64,000 bases of DNA, taken from assembly GCA_023666425.1 (NCBI GenBank), contig JAMPCA010000003.1, positions 62,001 to 126,000 on the forward strand, in the 5' to 3' direction. The notes beneath the pieces are model-generated. The model did not search any database and had not been told where the DNA came from. It worked only from the letters and a program-made list of their open reading frames with translations. Made by a program: the position numbers and the translations under genes. Source of the stretch: Muribaculaceae bacterium. Its GTDB lineage: Bacteria; Bacillota; Clostridia; Lachnospirales; Lachnospiraceae. Shown piece after piece: positions 1 to 10,553 of the stretch (its first letter is position 1; each line of letters begins with the position of its first letter).

Positions 1-520
1 CTGCACTATTATAATTTTTTCTCTCAATGATTTTGTTTCTCCTTGAGAAATACTTAGACCACCCAGTATTATTAAAAACGTTGTCAGTTATGGAATCTAA
101 TTCATATAAAATCAATCGTATTTCTGAATGTTCACCTTTTATTTCCCTCCCTATAACATTTGTAAATGTTGGTTTTTGTGTACAAAGAACAAACTCAAAA
201 TCATTTTCCTCAATTAACTTATTTGCTAATTTCTTATACTCTTTCATAAAGCCTTTATTTTCTAATGGATAATATCTCAGCACCCTATATAAGGTTCGTA
301 ACTTCTGAAATAATCGAATCTTAAGTCTTTTTGATTCATATGGAGGAATATTATATATATGATTTGTCCCTATTTTTTCATACCCTTTTCCCTCAGAACA
401 TTTCAAAATATATGCTTCATATCCCCTATTAGAAAACTCATGTAATATAGTTTCTAAACATACGCCTATTGCATTTGGCTTTGGCATAAATGAATTGGTT
501 AATACTAAAATTTTTTTCAT
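1..520 (-). CDS. Glycosyltransferase, N-terminal part (cut by window edge)
   Basis: Translating the minus strand from the ATG at 520 gives an open frame that runs off the window at base 1 (about 173 residues). It begins MKKILVLTNSFMPKPNAIG, the N-terminal beta strand plus glycine-containing loop typical of GT-B (GT4-like) glycosyltransferases. A GGAG ribosome site lies 5-8 bases upstream. It follows the flippase gene by 12 bases and is the last polysaccharide gene visible. The C-terminal half with the nucleotide-sugar motif is outside the window, so the sugar and even the family are inferred from the start only. Confidence 0.75.
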   Translation of the reverse strand, partial: MKKILVLTNSFMPKPNAIGVCLETILHEFSNRGYEAYILKCSEGKGYEKIGTNHIYNIPPYESKRLKIRLFQKLRTLYRVLRYYPLENKGFMKEYKKLANKLIEENDFEFVLCTQKPTFTNVIGREIKGEHSEIRLILYELDSITDNVFNNTGWSKYFSRRNKIIERKNYNSA

Positions 521-532
521 ACTCTCCTACCT

Positions 533-2041
533 TTATTTAAAATTATGAAAGATATCAATTAAGTGCAAAAATTTTTTGTGAAACATGATAATACAATCAA
601 ATATCACAATTACTACTCCCACTATTCCCTTTAATGCCATAGACAATAGCGGAATATCCATATTTATAAATTCTATTATTCTATATGCCAAAAATAATGA
701 CAAAAGATAAATACAGCAATATTTTGCAATTAAAATTATATACTGCCAAGTCTTTTCACTTAAATTTTTGTAACATCCGAATGTTCTCTGAATAAAACGC
801 AACGATAATCCTATGATTGTACCCATAAGAACACCCCCGATTCCATATGAACGCACAAAAATAATTGACAAAAACAAATTAATTAATGCGGAAGATATAT
901 TTGCTCTCATATCTTTATCAAACATCCCTCGTATTTGCAGATATGCCGGCACAGCATTGTACATAATTTGAAAGAAAATATAGCTTCCAAATAAAATCTC
1001 TATACTTGTTGGTTGCACATATTCTTCACCTAACCATAAGGTTATAAAGGGCGTAATCAAAACAATATACTCAACAGCACATATACTTCCAATCACAAAG
1101 TATACAAACGTAACTGTTTCAAGAAATTCATTTTTTGCCACCTCCAAATTTTCAGACATCATTTTATTGCCAAAATAATTTCTAACCGCTGTATCTATTG
1201 GTGTATATATAGCTAATATTGCTGTTGCAATTGCCATATAATTTCCATATGAATTAACATATACCAACCCCATATTTCTCGATATCACAATACTATCTGT
1301 TGAGTTAAAAATGAAATTAGCAAACTGCATTACAATAGTATTTTTCAAATCGCGAAAAAGTCCTGCTACTTTTTCAATTCTTCCTAACACTGAAGAAAAA
1401 GCCCATGGATAAAGCTTTCTTGCTGTTACATCAAGTACGATGACATAAATGGCATTTCCTACAAGTCCAATTAGCAAATAGTAAAAATAGTTACGAAAAT
1501 TTAAAACAATTATCATTTGCGATATATAAATAAATATATTAATTATCAGATCACACCATATACCATAATATCCTTGTTCCCTCGCGCTTAAAAGCGCGAC
1601 ATTAGGAGCAGAAATCATTCGTATACTTTGTGTGATAACTTGTAATAAAAAAACTACCCTTAAAAAAGATGTTGTATATTGATTATCATAAATCAACTGC
1701 TCAAGGAAAAATGAACATCCAATCCCAAACACAACAATAAACAAAGCAATTAAATAGTAAAACTGCCTTGATAAACGCACAATTCTTTGTATAGCACTGT
1801 AATTATTATCTGCATTATATTGATACAATCTCGGATATATTGCTGTTATAAACCCAGCGGTTGCTAAATTAAGAAATTCTATTATATTTTGATATAAATT
1901 ACTCAATCCTGACAGCTCTGCGCCCATATATTTCATAAATATTCTTCGCAAGAACATTCCAAGTACACAGATTAAAAATTTATTAGCTATACCCAAACAA
2001 GTATTGTATATTAACCTAACCTTTGACTTACCCTTATCCAT
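533..2041 (-). CDS. Wzx-type polysaccharide flippase
   Basis: A 502-residue integral membrane protein with about 12-14 hydrophobic segments along its whole length, resembling the MATE/MOP-superfamily O-antigen and capsule flippases. It would move lipid-linked repeat units across the cytoplasmic membrane for polymerisation outside. The N-terminus (residues 10-40, with FLRRIFMKYMGAELSGL) is the usual first helix and loop of Firmicute Wzx proteins. It sits 12 bases after a GT2 gene and pairs functionally with the Wzy-like polymerase at 10554-11675. Low GC, like its neighbours. The family is well supported; the substrate cannot be read from sequence. Confidence 0.88.
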   Translation of the reverse strand: MDKGKSKVRLIYNTCLGIANKFLICVLGMFLRRIFMKYMGAELSGLSNLYQNIIEFLNLATAGFITAIYPRLYQYNADNNYSAIQRIVRLSRQFYYLIALFIVVFGIGCSFFLEQLIYDNQYTTSFLRVVFLLQVITQSIRMISAPNVALLSAREQGYYGIWCDLIINIFIYISQMIIVLNFRNYFYYLLIGLVGNAIYVIVLDVTARKLYPWAFSSVLGRIEKVAGLFRDLKNTIVMQFANFIFNSTDSIVISRNMGLVYVNSYGNYMAIATAILAIYTPIDTAVRNYFGNKMMSENLEVAKNEFLETVTFVYFVIGSICAVEYIVLITPFITLWLGEEYVQPTSIEILFGSYIFFQIMYNAVPAYLQIRGMFDKDMRANISSALINLFLSIIFVRSYGIGGVLMGTIIGLSLRFIQRTFGCYKNLSEKTWQYIILIAKYCCIYLLSLFLAYRIIEFINMDIPLLSMALKGIVGVVIVIFDCIIMFHKKFLHLIDIFHNFK

Positions 2042-2053
2042 TTATGGATTCCT

Positions 2054-3124
2054 TTACTTCTTGTATATCAAATACCCTCGAGATAGTAATAACATTAAAT
2101 CATACAATTTGTATCTGGCACCAAACATAAAAATATATTTTAATCTTGGAAAATCTCTTCTTGAAATACTACGCAAAGCCTTTTTTACTTCTACAACTTC
2201 TAAAACTTCTCTAAGCACCTTTCTTCTTTTCCTATAGGTCATATCATTTTTTTCATGCCATAGATAATTAGTGCAAACCATTAGCACATGATTACATATA
2301 TATTTCTGAAACGCGTGATTAAGTCTTTTTTCATTTTTTATATCATTTTTTAATACACCCGCAATCTCATATTCATGCTCAATATACTGCGTATCAAACC
2401 TTGTTGTCTGACTATTATCCTCATTTATTCTATAATGATACATATTATTATGGAATAATACCAATTTTTCAGTAACCTCCAATAGGCGTAAGAGAAAATC
2501 GTTATCTTCTGCTCCCCATCTCAACTTTTCATTAAATCTAATCTCAGGATGTGCCTTTAATAACTCCATGGAAAACATCTTCCCCCATGTTGTCATACAA
2601 AGTGAAAACTGTATATCACTAAAATACAGCGCATCTAACATCATGGCCTGATACTTCCATATTGTCGCTCTTTCAAAAACAACTATATCCGCACCTTTGT
2701 AATAACAATCCAGATTTCCTTTATTCGAAAACGTCTGATAAGTCCACGCCACAATTTGTGCATTCTGCCTTTTAAGCACCTCATATCCCCTCATCACCAT
2801 ATTGTCATCTACAAAGTCATCACTATCTACACAAACCAAATATTCTCCATTTGCCATCTCAATGCCTTTGTTCCTCGCTCTGGATAACCCTCCGTTTATC
2901 TGATGCAATACCCGAATCCGCTCATCTTTCCTGGCAAACTCTTCACACCGCAATGCTGTCTGACTATCCGATCCATCATCTACCAGTAATATTTCTATAT
3001 ATTTATACGTCTGGCGTCGCAAAGACTCAATACATTCTTCAAAATGCCTGTTATTTGGATTATAAACAGGCACAGCTATACTAATCAGCGGCAGATTTTC
3101 CCTATTCATGCTCACATTCTCCAC
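2054..3124 (-). CDS. Family 2 glycosyltransferase
   Basis: A 356-residue GT-A glycosyltransferase. Residues 14-24 carry LISIAVPVYNP, followed by EILLVDDGSDS and the DxD-type VCVDSDDF near residue 102, which bind the nucleotide sugar and metal. It adds a sugar to the lipid-linked repeat unit on the cytoplasmic face. The ATG at 3124 follows the aminotransferase stop by two bases, so the two are translationally coupled; the in-frame ATG five codons later is an alternative start. Donor and acceptor are unknown. Confidence 0.85.
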   Translation of the reverse strand: MENVSMNRENLPLISIAVPVYNPNNRHFEECIESLRRQTYKYIEILLVDDGSDSQTALRCEEFARKDERIRVLHQINGGLSRARNKGIEMANGEYLVCVDSDDFVDDNMVMRGYEVLKRQNAQIVAWTYQTFSNKGNLDCYYKGADIVVFERATIWKYQAMMLDALYFSDIQFSLCMTTWGKMFSMELLKAHPEIRFNEKLRWGAEDNDFLLRLLEVTEKLVLFHNNMYHYRINEDNSQTTRFDTQYIEHEYEIAGVLKNDIKNEKRLNHAFQKYICNHVLMVCTNYLWHEKNDMTYRKRRKVLREVLEVVEVKKALRSISRRDFPRLKYIFMFGARYKLYDLMLLLSRGYLIYKK

Positions 3125-3126
3125 TA

Positions 3127-4224
3127 TTAAAAATCATTACAGATATCAATAACCCGGCTTACCTCATCATCTGTCAGCTCTGGAAACATCGGAAGCGAAA
3201 TGCACTTATCCGCAAGCTGCTCTGCATTGGGACAGTCTCCTCTCCTATAACCCAAATAAGAAAATGCCTGTTGCAAATGACAGGGTATCGGATAATGCTT
3301 CCCGCAACAGATTCCATTAGTATCACAGTACTCAAAAAAATCATCCCGTCCATCCACCTCAACTTCAAACAGGTGAAATACTGACTTTGTGTTGTCCGGA
3401 TGTTCTTGCAATCTTATCCTCGGATTTTGAATCTCTTTCAGATAACGTTCTGCTATTTCCCGTCTCCTCCTGTTCCACTCTTCCAGATATTTCAATTTAA
3501 CAGATAAAACAGCCCCCTGGATTCCATCCATACGCATGTTATATCCCAGCATCTCATGGCAATATTTTTTCTCTGCGCCATGGCTCCTTAATATACGCAC
3601 AGTTCTGTCTATTATTTCCTGACTGGTGGTAACGGCACCCCCTTCACCAAATCCCCCCAGATTTTTTCCGGGATAGAATGAAAAACAGCCGATATCCCCA
3701 AGCGTCCCACATTTTTTTCCCTTATACTCAGCGCCATGCGCCTGTGCACAATCTTCTATCACATACAGACCATGCTTCCTTGCAACTGCATTTACACCAT
3801 CAAAATCAAATGGCTGTCCATACAAATGCACACCAACAATGGCCTTTGTCCGTGACGTAATTTTTTCCTCGATTTTCTCTGTATCTATTTCCCATGTATC
3901 ATCCCTGCAATCCACAAAGACCGGCTTTGCTCCAATATATGCCGCTCCCCATGCACTTGCAATGAATGTATTTGCCGGAACTATAACTTCATCCGTTTCC
4001 TTTATTCCCAGGGCAAGCATCGCGAGATGAATCGCACTTGTCCCGCTGTTTACACAGGCACAGAACTGAACCCCAAGATAATCTGCAAATTCATTTTCAA
4101 ATCTTTCTACAAATCTGCCTCCCGAAAAAGAGGTTTCGTTACAGACTTCCTCAATTGCAGACAAAAATTCATTCTTATATGTATGATACTGTCTACTCAA
4201 ATCCATAAATGGAATTTTACTCAT
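3127..4224 (-). CDS. DegT/DnrJ/EryC1-type sugar aminotransferase
   Basis: A 365-residue PLP-dependent aminotransferase for nucleotide-linked keto-sugars. The PLP lysine is in [12 protein letters not shown] (about residue 185) and the earlier DCAQAHGA motif holds the PLP-contacting Asp. Length is normal for the family. It overlaps the N-acetyltransferase gene by 8 bases and lies near a Gfo/Idh/MocA dehydrogenase. Oxidation, transamination and acetylation in one cluster is the logic of the WbpB/E/D (diacetamido-uronic acid) and FdtB/C or QdtB/C (3-acetamido-3,6-dideoxyhexose) pathways. Which sugar is made cannot be settled by eye. Confidence 0.87.
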   Translation of the reverse strand: MSKIPFMDLSRQYHTYKNEFLSAIEEVCNETSFSGGRFVERFENEFADYLGVQFCACVNSGTSAIHLAMLALGIKETDEVIVPANTFIASAWGAAYIGAKPVFVDCRDDTWEIDTEKIEEKITSRTKAIVGVHLYGQPFDFDGVNAVARKHGLYVIEDCAQAHGAEYKGKKCGTLGDIGCFSFYPGKNLGGFGEGGAVTTSQEIIDRTVRILRSHGAEKKYCHEMLGYNMRMDGIQGAVLSVKLKYLEEWNRRRREIAERYLKEIQNPRIRLQEHPDNTKSVFHLFEVEVDGRDDFFEYCDTNGICCGKHYPIPCHLQQAFSYLGYRRGDCPNAEQLADKCISLPMFPELTDDEVSRVIDICNDF

Positions 4225-4693
4225 TTTTTACTCCTTGTATAATTTTTGCCGGATTTCCGGCAACCACTGCATAAGGCGGAACATCCTTTGTAACAACTGC
4301 ACCTGCCCCTACCATCGCTCCCCTGCCTATCGTCACACCACACATGACAGTCGCGCTTGTCCCTATGGCTGCACCTTCACAAACCAAAGTACCTTCCAGC
4401 TTCCAGTCTGCCTTACCCTTTAATCTGCCCTCTGCATTTAACGCACCGGGATTCCTGTCATTGATAAACGAAACATTATGTCCAATAAAAACGCCATCCT
4501 GAATCACCACCCCCTCACAGATAAAGGTATGGCTTTGAATCTTGCACTTCTTTCCAATACTCACACCACTCTGAATTTCCACAAAAGTTCCAACAGAAGT
4601 ATCATCACCGATCGTACACCCATAAAGGTTGACAAATTTATGTATACGGACATTTTTTCCAAGAGTAACCTGATCCAGACACTGGTATTCCAT
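4217..4693 (-). CDS. Left-handed beta-helix sugar N-acetyltransferase
   Basis: A 158-residue hexapeptide-repeat acyltransferase with repeating [LIV]G-x4 turns from residue 10 onward ([30 protein letters not shown]) and the C-terminal [10 protein letters not shown] signature. It would acetylate the amino group set by the adjacent aminotransferase, using acetyl-CoA. The [14 protein letters not shown] segment resembles WbpD/WlbB and FdtC-type enzymes. It lies 8 bases downstream of the dehydrogenase and overlaps the aminotransferase start by 8 bases, which indicates coupled translation. Confidence 0.85.
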   Translation of the reverse strand: MEYQCLDQVTLGKNVRIHKFVNLYGCTIGDDTSVGTFVEIQSGVSIGKKCKIQSHTFICEGVVIQDGVFIGHNVSFINDRNPGALNAEGRLKGKADWKLEGTLVCEGAAIGTSATVMCGVTIGRGAMVGAGAVVTKDVPPYAVVAGNPAKIIQGVKNE

Positions 4694-4701
4694 TGCTCCT
4701 C

Positions 4702-5754
4702 CTATATCGCTGTTCTTATATATTCATGCTTACCGGCAGACTCAAACACCTTTTCTATAACCTCCATATCCCTCATCATTTGAACATGGGACACATAAGG
4801 ATCATCCTTTCCCTCTATGGCAGCAATGAGATTCATATAAAATGCATAGGGTTCCTCCGGTTCTTCCGGTAATGGGATATGCTCCAGCATATCCGGCTCC
4901 AAATGCGCCATTGTCCTGCTCGGGCCAATACTGCCCTCCTTTTTTATCCTCTCAAAGCCCTTTACAGTTGTCTTTATCCGGGCAGCTCCCCCTGTTTTCC
5001 CGGAAAAATCATCAATCCGTAAAGTTCCCCTGTCCCCAAAAACATACCACCGGGGTCTGCTCTGAAGTGCAAACGTCCCAACAGATATATGTGCGACGAT
5101 ATCCCCCTCCAGTTCCAGCTCAATCTCGAAATAATCATCCACCACCGGAGTCAGAATACTCCGCAATCTCGCATAAACACCAATAACTTTCTTCTCCGGA
5201 AACATTAAAAGGATCTGATCAATCAAATGGATTCCCCAGTCATAAAGCATTCCGCCCCCCCGTGAAGCCTCTGCGCGCCAGCCAAAGCATACGCCCCTCT
5301 GCCCGAAGGTCTGGGATACGATTGTCGTGACCTGTCCTATGTTACCTGAGTCAACAACGTTTCTGCAGACCCTATAGTCTGTATCCCAGCGTCTGTTCTG
5401 ATGCGTTGTAAATATTTTCCCATGCGCATTGGCACATTCCAATACCGCCTCCAGCTCTTTCACGGACATTGTTGCTGGTTTCTCGCACAATACATGCTTC
5501 CCCTGTCTTAACGCAGCAACTGCAATCTGTGCATGAGAATCATTTGGTGTACATATTACAATCAAATCAATCAGAATATCTTCCAGCATTTCCTTCAGCG
5601 AAGGATATATCTTTAACCCTTCTTTTTCTGCTTCTTCTGACTTTGCTCCATCAACATCAAATGCTGCATAACATTGAATTCCATCTATTTCCTTTATCTT
5701 TCTTAAATGGAAATGGCCCATATAACCAAAACCAACGATTCCAGCCCGAATCAT
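4702..5754 (-). CDS. Gfo/Idh/MocA family oxidoreductase
   Basis: A 350-residue NAD(P)-dependent dehydrogenase. The N-terminal Rossmann fold shows GIVGFGYMG (residues 5-13), the family EKP motif is at about residue 93 ([10 protein letters not shown]), and the C-terminal domain begins near residue 125. The catalytic [15 protein letters not shown] region is intact. Gene order with an aminotransferase and an acetyltransferase suggests it oxidises a nucleotide sugar before amination, as WbpB/WlbA do, although HQNRRWD is more like the general YdgJ-type branch. An inositol- or hexose-type substrate therefore remains possible. Confidence 0.85.
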   Translation of the reverse strand: MIRAGIVGFGYMGHFHLRKIKEIDGIQCYAAFDVDGAKSEEAEKEGLKIYPSLKEMLEDILIDLIVICTPNDSHAQIAVAALRQGKHVLCEKPATMSVKELEAVLECANAHGKIFTTHQNRRWDTDYRVCRNVVDSGNIGQVTTIVSQTFGQRGVCFGWRAEASRGGGMLYDWGIHLIDQILLMFPEKKVIGVYARLRSILTPVVDDYFEIELELEGDIVAHISVGTFALQSRPRWYVFGDRGTLRIDDFSGKTGGAARIKTTVKGFERIKKEGSIGPSRTMAHLEPDMLEHIPLPEEPEEPYAFYMNLIAAIEGKDDPYVSHVQMMRDMEVIEKVFESAGKHEYIRTAI

Positions 5755-5765
5755 CTTTTTCCCCC

Positions 5766-6743
5766 CTAAATTCGTGTACCAATCAGAATATATTTTATAT
5801 TTCGCAAAAGCAGATACATCTGCACATCCAAAAACATTATTTTATCCTTTATGGAATGCCCTGTGGCATATATATAATCTGTCTGCCGCATACGGATTCT
5901 TTTCAGTGTCTTGTTAAAGACTCCTCCCCCTTTCTCATTTGGAATATAGATGCATTTCATAATATCAGAAAAATCCCTATTAAATTCCGCATTTCCACTT
6001 CCTCCATTGCTGCATCCAGAAAGGGCATATTTCATCATAATAATGTTTGTAAAATAAAATTTCTCATCCTTCATTGCTATATGCGGCCAGTAACTGACAT
6101 CCTCAATCAGTCTGTAATCCTCCAGGAATCCTCCTGTTTCCTCCAGCAATTCCCTGTGAAAAAAAACTGCCACTGTAGATAATACACATCTGGAAGTCAA
6201 AATCTCTTTTGCCTTTTCCCTATTCAATCCCTGCATATATCTAATATCGTGGTCTGTAGGTGTCAGATTGCAAAGTCTTCCATGTCTCGCCCTCCAGCGG
6301 TAAAGTGCTGTCTGGCGAACCTTATCTTCCGTCTCACCGTAACGTCTTTTTACATATGTCTGTCCGGCAACAATGCGCGCCTGATGCTTTTCTGCATATT
6401 CTACGCACTGACTCAGCACATCTGTGCTGTATAGTTCATCCTCTGGTGAGATAAATTTAATGTATCTGCCATGTGACATAAATATTGCATGATTACAATT
6501 TCTGCTTGTCCCAACATTTTTTTCTAAATGCTCCATTAGAAAGCTCATAACATTAGGCGTTCTGTTTTTCTTAACATAATTTTCTATTTTCTTCCACTCC
6601 CCTTCATATTCCGGGGTTCCATCATCATGTATAAGAATTTCTATCTGTGGGTAATCCTGTTTCAAAATACTGTCAAGAGTATCATATATTTTTGAAAGAT
6701 TTTTGTAGCATAACACAATTACTGAAACTAATGGTTGATCCAT
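5766..6743 (-). CDS. Family 2 glycosyltransferase
   Basis: A 325-residue GT2 enzyme starting MDQPLVSVIVLCYKN, with ILIHDDGTPEY and a FISPEDELY segment in place of the usual DxD (about residue 105). The acidic pair is therefore E-D rather than D-D, which is tolerated in this family. It lies 11 bases upstream of the dehydrogenase in the same operon. No transmembrane helices are evident, so it is a cytoplasmic or peripheral transferase of the repeat-unit assembly line. Confidence 0.82.
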   Translation of the reverse strand: MDQPLVSVIVLCYKNLSKIYDTLDSILKQDYPQIEILIHDDGTPEYEGEWKKIENYVKKNRTPNVMSFLMEHLEKNVGTSRNCNHAIFMSHGRYIKFISPEDELYSTDVLSQCVEYAEKHQARIVAGQTYVKRRYGETEDKVRQTALYRWRARHGRLCNLTPTDHDIRYMQGLNREKAKEILTSRCVLSTVAVFFHRELLEETGGFLEDYRLIEDVSYWPHIAMKDEKFYFTNIIMMKYALSGCSNGGSGNAEFNRDFSDIMKCIYIPNEKGGGVFNKTLKRIRMRQTDYIYATGHSIKDKIMFLDVQMYLLLRNIKYILIGTRI

Positions 6744-6820
6744 AAAATACCTTTTTCCTTATTACAAGTTTTTCATTCCGTTAAATTCTGCCCATGAAAA
6801 ACAGAACTTTCGGCCAGTGT

Positions 6821-7552
6821 CTACATATATACATCCAGCTTATGAAGCTGCGTTTTATACAGATTTTCTTTCTTTGTAGAAATCGCAACTTGTCCGACAC
6901 CAAGACAGCCGTTTTCCCTATGGACAAAACATACTGGGAATCTTGCTTTAGACAATCCTTTCGTTTCTTCCTTTGGTAATTCTTCTACATATCCTAAAGT
7001 CTGATAAACTACAAATATCTTTCTATCTAAAATCAAATATCCCTTTTTTATCTTTTTATAAAAATAGATATTATCATCAATCAGCCACTCCAAATAATTA
7101 GGTTCTATTTTTTCGACTTTATCATAGTATCCTGGAAAGAGAAGTCCCGACTTCATTCTTTTCCCAAATACCCAGCCCAGCCTGGCAAAAGCCGGAATGG
7201 AGTTTTCGTTCGGATAGCCATATACGATATATTCATCTCCAATCGTATCCACACCAAGCTTAACCATGGCAGAAAAGATTCCTCTTCCCCTATACTCCTT
7301 TAATGTGGCTGAATCCCCTGACTGAAACGCTTTTCCCTCAGGGAGATCATTTCTCCAGAAGCATTGGACAGCCACACATCTCCCATCGCAATAGCAAAAT
7401 ATAATAATGGATTCCCCATAGATATTATCCATATATTTCTTTTTAAAATTTCTTTCTAATTTTTTTCCTCCGAATACAGCTCCGGCGACAGTGTAATAAT
7501 CTTGTATGTCTTTTTCAGTCAGCTCTCCAGTGTATTTAACCTTATAATCCAT
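6821..7552 (-). CDS. GNAT-family N-acetyltransferase
   Basis: A 243-residue protein with an N-terminal GNAT fold. The acetyl-CoA pyrophosphate loop is EYRGRGIFSAMV, and YGYPNENSIPAFARLGW is the following conserved block. The start is placed at the ATG at 7552 (MDYKVKYTG), preceded by an AAGGA site about ten bases upstream; longer reading frames would overlap the deacetylase gene. It may acylate a sugar or lipid-linked intermediate; its position next to a deacetylase-like gene suggests a pair that tunes substitution on the polymer. Substrate unknown. Confidence 0.75.
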   Translation of the reverse strand: MDYKVKYTGELTEKDIQDYYTVAGAVFGGKKLERNFKKKYMDNIYGESIIIFCYCDGRCVAVQCFWRNDLPEGKAFQSGDSATLKEYRGRGIFSAMVKLGVDTIGDEYIVYGYPNENSIPAFARLGWVFGKRMKSGLLFPGYYDKVEKIEPNYLEWLIDDNIYFYKKIKKGYLILDRKIFVVYQTLGYVEELPKEETKGLSKARFPVCFVHRENGCLGVGQVAISTKKENLYKTQLHKLDVYM

Positions 7553-7557
7553 TTCTC

Positions 7558-8316
7558 TTATCCTTTTCTGATATTTCGTACTGCTCGGATTGCATAAATT
7601 CCTGCCTCCATACACTTTCCTAATATCCCTTGTCTTTTACAATATTCATCTTTATATTCCTGCATAAATTCATCTGCATTTACAAAAAATCGTCCACTCT
7701 TATTTAAAAAAACTTCCAGTTTTTTAAAACCAAAATCATCCATGTTATTTGGATGGCATACAAACGTGTATACGCCACACCTAAAATTATGTGGAGTATC
7801 AAACAGCGAAGGAAGAAAAAGCATCCCAGCCTTTCTATAAGGCCTGAGGGCATATCCGTCTGAAATATATTTATACCCTCCCAACTGTTTTAAAGCCAGA
7901 ACGGTATTCGAATCAAATGTATGTGATGGAGCAAAAAAGCATGTTGGCGTCAGGCCGTTTTGACTAAGTATATTGTAGCCTTTTTTCAACATCTCAATTT
8001 GCTCTTCCAGTTCTATTCCTGCAAATTCAGATTCCCTCTCATGTGCCAGCTGAAAGTATTTTGGCTTTCTCTCAAATGTTTGATATCTGTGTTCCAGTCC
8101 ATGCTGAGCCATGACCCATCCTTTTCTTTTCCATTCCCTGCATATTTCCCAGAAATCACCTTTACACTCATAATTAAACATTGGATCATGGTTGTCTGGA
8201 ATTATCCCCACAATAGGTTCAATCTTGTATCGCTCCAAAATTCCTTCTGTCCGCTTCCACTTATCCCAATTCATATTTGGACATGCATCATCAAGTCTCA
8301 AAATATATTTTCTCAC
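7558..8316 (-). CDS. Polysaccharide deacetylase-like protein (DUF2334 type)
   Basis: A 252-residue protein resembling the NodB-like carbohydrate esterase superfamily. RLDDACPNMNWD (residues 7-18) has the two metal and catalytic aspartates, MAQHGLEHRYQ (about 94-104) gives the H-x3-H metal ligands, and FFAPSHTFD gives the substrate-groove motif. No signal peptide is seen, so action on a cytoplasmic lipid-linked sugar is more likely than on finished wall polymer. It lies 5 bases upstream of the GNAT gene. The family is fairly secure, the substrate is inferred. Confidence 0.75.
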   Translation of the reverse strand: MRKYILRLDDACPNMNWDKWKRTEGILERYKIEPIVGIIPDNHDPMFNYECKGDFWEICREWKRKGWVMAQHGLEHRYQTFERKPKYFQLAHERESEFAGIELEEQIEMLKKGYNILSQNGLTPTCFFAPSHTFDSNTVLALKQLGGYKYISDGYALRPYRKAGMLFLPSLFDTPHNFRCGVYTFVCHPNNMDDFGFKKLEVFLNKSGRFFVNADEFMQEYKDEYCKRQGILGKCMEAGIYAIRAVRNIRKG

Positions 8317-8376
8317 TTCATCTATTTCCTCTTAAAACAATTTTATTTCTATCTTTTCGAATCATATATCCCCTGA

Positions 8377-9447
8377 TTAAATAGCTGCTTTTAATCCTGA
8401 ATCGTATATTTTTTCTATATTCTTTATGTAGGAAGGAATATTATCACATTCGTCTGCTCTGTCCATTGCACCCGCAGATTTTGATATATAATAATCCGCA
8501 TCCGCCAAAAGATGAAACGCTGCATCTGCTGCCTTTTCCACAAAATCTTTGTCCTCAATCAATACCCCGGCATGATCTGTAACGAGTCCCGCAAGACCAC
8601 CGGCCTTTCTTGCAATTACTGGCTTACCAAACGCCATTGCCTCTACAGCCACAAGACCAAAGCCCTCCCAAAGACTTGGAACAATCAACACCCTGGCACC
8701 ATACATATAATTATACGGATTACTCTGAAACCCCTTCATTACAATGTTGTTTTCCAATTCCAGTTCTTTTATTCTATCCTCACATTTTTCTTTCAGTTCT
8801 CCCGCACCAACAATAAACGCCTTAATGTTTTTACAGCCTTCCCTTACTTTCGCAACAATCTCAATAAAATCCATAACCCCCTTCTCTTCTGACAGTCTTC
8901 CCACATACAATAAATCACATATGTACTTTTTATCATCCCATGCCTTGTCTCTGTCAACCGCCTGGATTACTCTCTGCTTATCAAAAGGATTACCGATTAC
9001 CTCATATTTTCCTCCCATTCTTTTCTTAAAAATGAACTCATCATATATGGTATCTGATACAAGCAATATTCGGTAAAAATCTCGGCAGACCAGTGCATAT
9101 ATAACCGTCCTGGAACATATCTTTCCCAGCCAGACGGGATTACAGTGAAGATGACTTATCACTTTGATTTTTCTTCCGTATAAAGCAGCCAGGCAAGAAG
9201 CACTAAAATCATTCGCATGGATAATATCTGGCTTATATTTTTTTACGGCCTTTCCCAGACTCAACGCCGTTACACGCTCCACCAAATAATGTTTTATTCC
9301 TAACTCAGACAATTTATCCCTAATAAATCCATCTGCTGACATATAAATACACTGATACCGTTCTGAAACATTCTTTATAATTGTACAAATCACGTTCTCT
9401 GCACCAGAGTATCTGTCTGATTTGCATACAAACAATATCGTTGGCAT
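8377..9447 (-). CDS. Family 4 glycosyltransferase
   Basis: A 356-residue GT-B retaining glycosyltransferase. The second domain has LLYVGRLSEEKGVMDFI (about residue 185-201) and the E-x7-E donor motif in SLWEGFGLVAVEAMAFG (about 265). It is part of the same minus-strand operon, with about 50 bases to the GT2 gene upstream and 60 to the deacetylase downstream. The VDRDKAWDDKK stretch and N-terminal Rossmann half are normal. Donor unknown. Confidence 0.87.
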   Translation of the reverse strand: MPTILFVCKSDRYSGAENVICTIIKNVSERYQCIYMSADGFIRDKLSELGIKHYLVERVTALSLGKAVKKYKPDIIHANDFSASCLAALYGRKIKVISHLHCNPVWLGKICSRTVIYALVCRDFYRILLVSDTIYDEFIFKKRMGGKYEVIGNPFDKQRVIQAVDRDKAWDDKKYICDLLYVGRLSEEKGVMDFIEIVAKVREGCKNIKAFIVGAGELKEKCEDRIKELELENNIVMKGFQSNPYNYMYGARVLIVPSLWEGFGLVAVEAMAFGKPVIARKAGGLAGLVTDHAGVLIEDKDFVEKAADAAFHLLADADYYISKSAGAMDRADECDNIPSYIKNIEKIYDSGLKAAI

Positions 9448-9500
9448 GTAAACTTCCTTCCATATGTACTAAAAGCGTCTTTAGTATTGTCTTTCACCCA

Positions 9501-10538
9501 TTATGTTCTGTTTACTATTCTTAATCTCAGCTTTGTCATTGCAATCAGTAATCCATACCACCTTCTATGGATCATTAAAAGTACAAATTTTGATTTTTTG
9601 TCTATTACCCCACCAACCTTTAGCCTGCTAATTGATTCCCACATAAGTGGATTTTCGGTAAAATCCTTCAAATCATTTCTGCCCAGCTGTCCTTTGTTAT
9701 CAGGATGCGCAAACACTGTAAACAGCACAAGCTTCATTACTCCCAATGCGTGTTCATCATATGCTTTCCTGATTCTCGGAGAATAATTTCCCTGTTCGAT
9801 TAAATTCCTGAAATCTCTCCGGTTGTTTAGCCAACTGTTTATTGTTTCTTTTTTAAACGCATGTGCCGCTGATCCCTCCCACTGTCTATAGTGGTATAAG
9901 ACTTCTGATGAAATTACAGTCTTATTAAAACTATCCATACAAGAAAACGTAAATATCGCATCTTCACCATTGTGTACACCAGTAGGAAATCTGTTACTCT
10001 GAATGCGGGAAAAGCGGTAAATCTTCCCCCATGTACATGGCAGCGTATGAAAGACATATTCTCTCTGATACCAAGTTACTCCCAACAACATTTCCTGCAA
10101 AATATTATGCTGCTCATGGGAAAACAACTCTATATTCTTTCCCACATATGCAACTGGAATATGTCTATCCTCAACAATGCGATCGTGGTGACACATCACA
10201 CAGTCCGCACTATATTCCTCCGCAAGCTCCACCAAACGCTTTAACATACCAGAATCAAGAAAATCATCGGCATCAACAAAAGTTACATATTCACCACGGA
10301 CATAATCTAATCCAGTATTTCTTGCAGCTGAAACACCCTCATTTTGTTTATGTATAACACGAAACCTTTCATCCGTTTTACTGTATTCATCTATAAATTC
10401 TGCTATATCTTTGTCTGATCCGTCATCTACAATAATTACTTCGAACTCAGTCATCTTTTGATATATTATTGACTGAAAGCATTTTTGCAAATATTGTTTC
10501 GGTGTATTGTAGATTGGAACAATTATGCTAATAGCCAT
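9501..10538 (-). CDS. Family 2 glycosyltransferase
   Basis: A 345-residue GT-A enzyme with ISIIVPIYNTPKQYL at the start, VIIVDDGSDKD, and a clear DxD in TFVDADDFLDSGM (about residue 90). It resembles EpsJ/WcaA-type exopolysaccharide transferases. It follows the Wzy-like gene by 15 bases and has the same low GC as its neighbours. Cytoplasmic or membrane-associated; the acceptor is presumably the growing lipid-linked oligosaccharide. Confidence 0.86.
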   Translation of the reverse strand: MAISIIVPIYNTPKQYLQKCFQSIIYQKMTEFEVIIVDDGSDKDIAEFIDEYSKTDERFRVIHKQNEGVSAARNTGLDYVRGEYVTFVDADDFLDSGMLKRLVELAEEYSADCVMCHHDRIVEDRHIPVAYVGKNIELFSHEQHNILQEMLLGVTWYQREYVFHTLPCTWGKIYRFSRIQSNRFPTGVHNGEDAIFTFSCMDSFNKTVISSEVLYHYRQWEGSAAHAFKKETINSWLNNRRDFRNLIEQGNYSPRIRKAYDEHALGVMKLVLFTVFAHPDNKGQLGRNDLKDFTENPLMWESISRLKVGGVIDKKSKFVLLMIHRRWYGLLIAMTKLRLRIVNRT

Positions 10539-10553
10539 ATTGTTTTCCTTTCA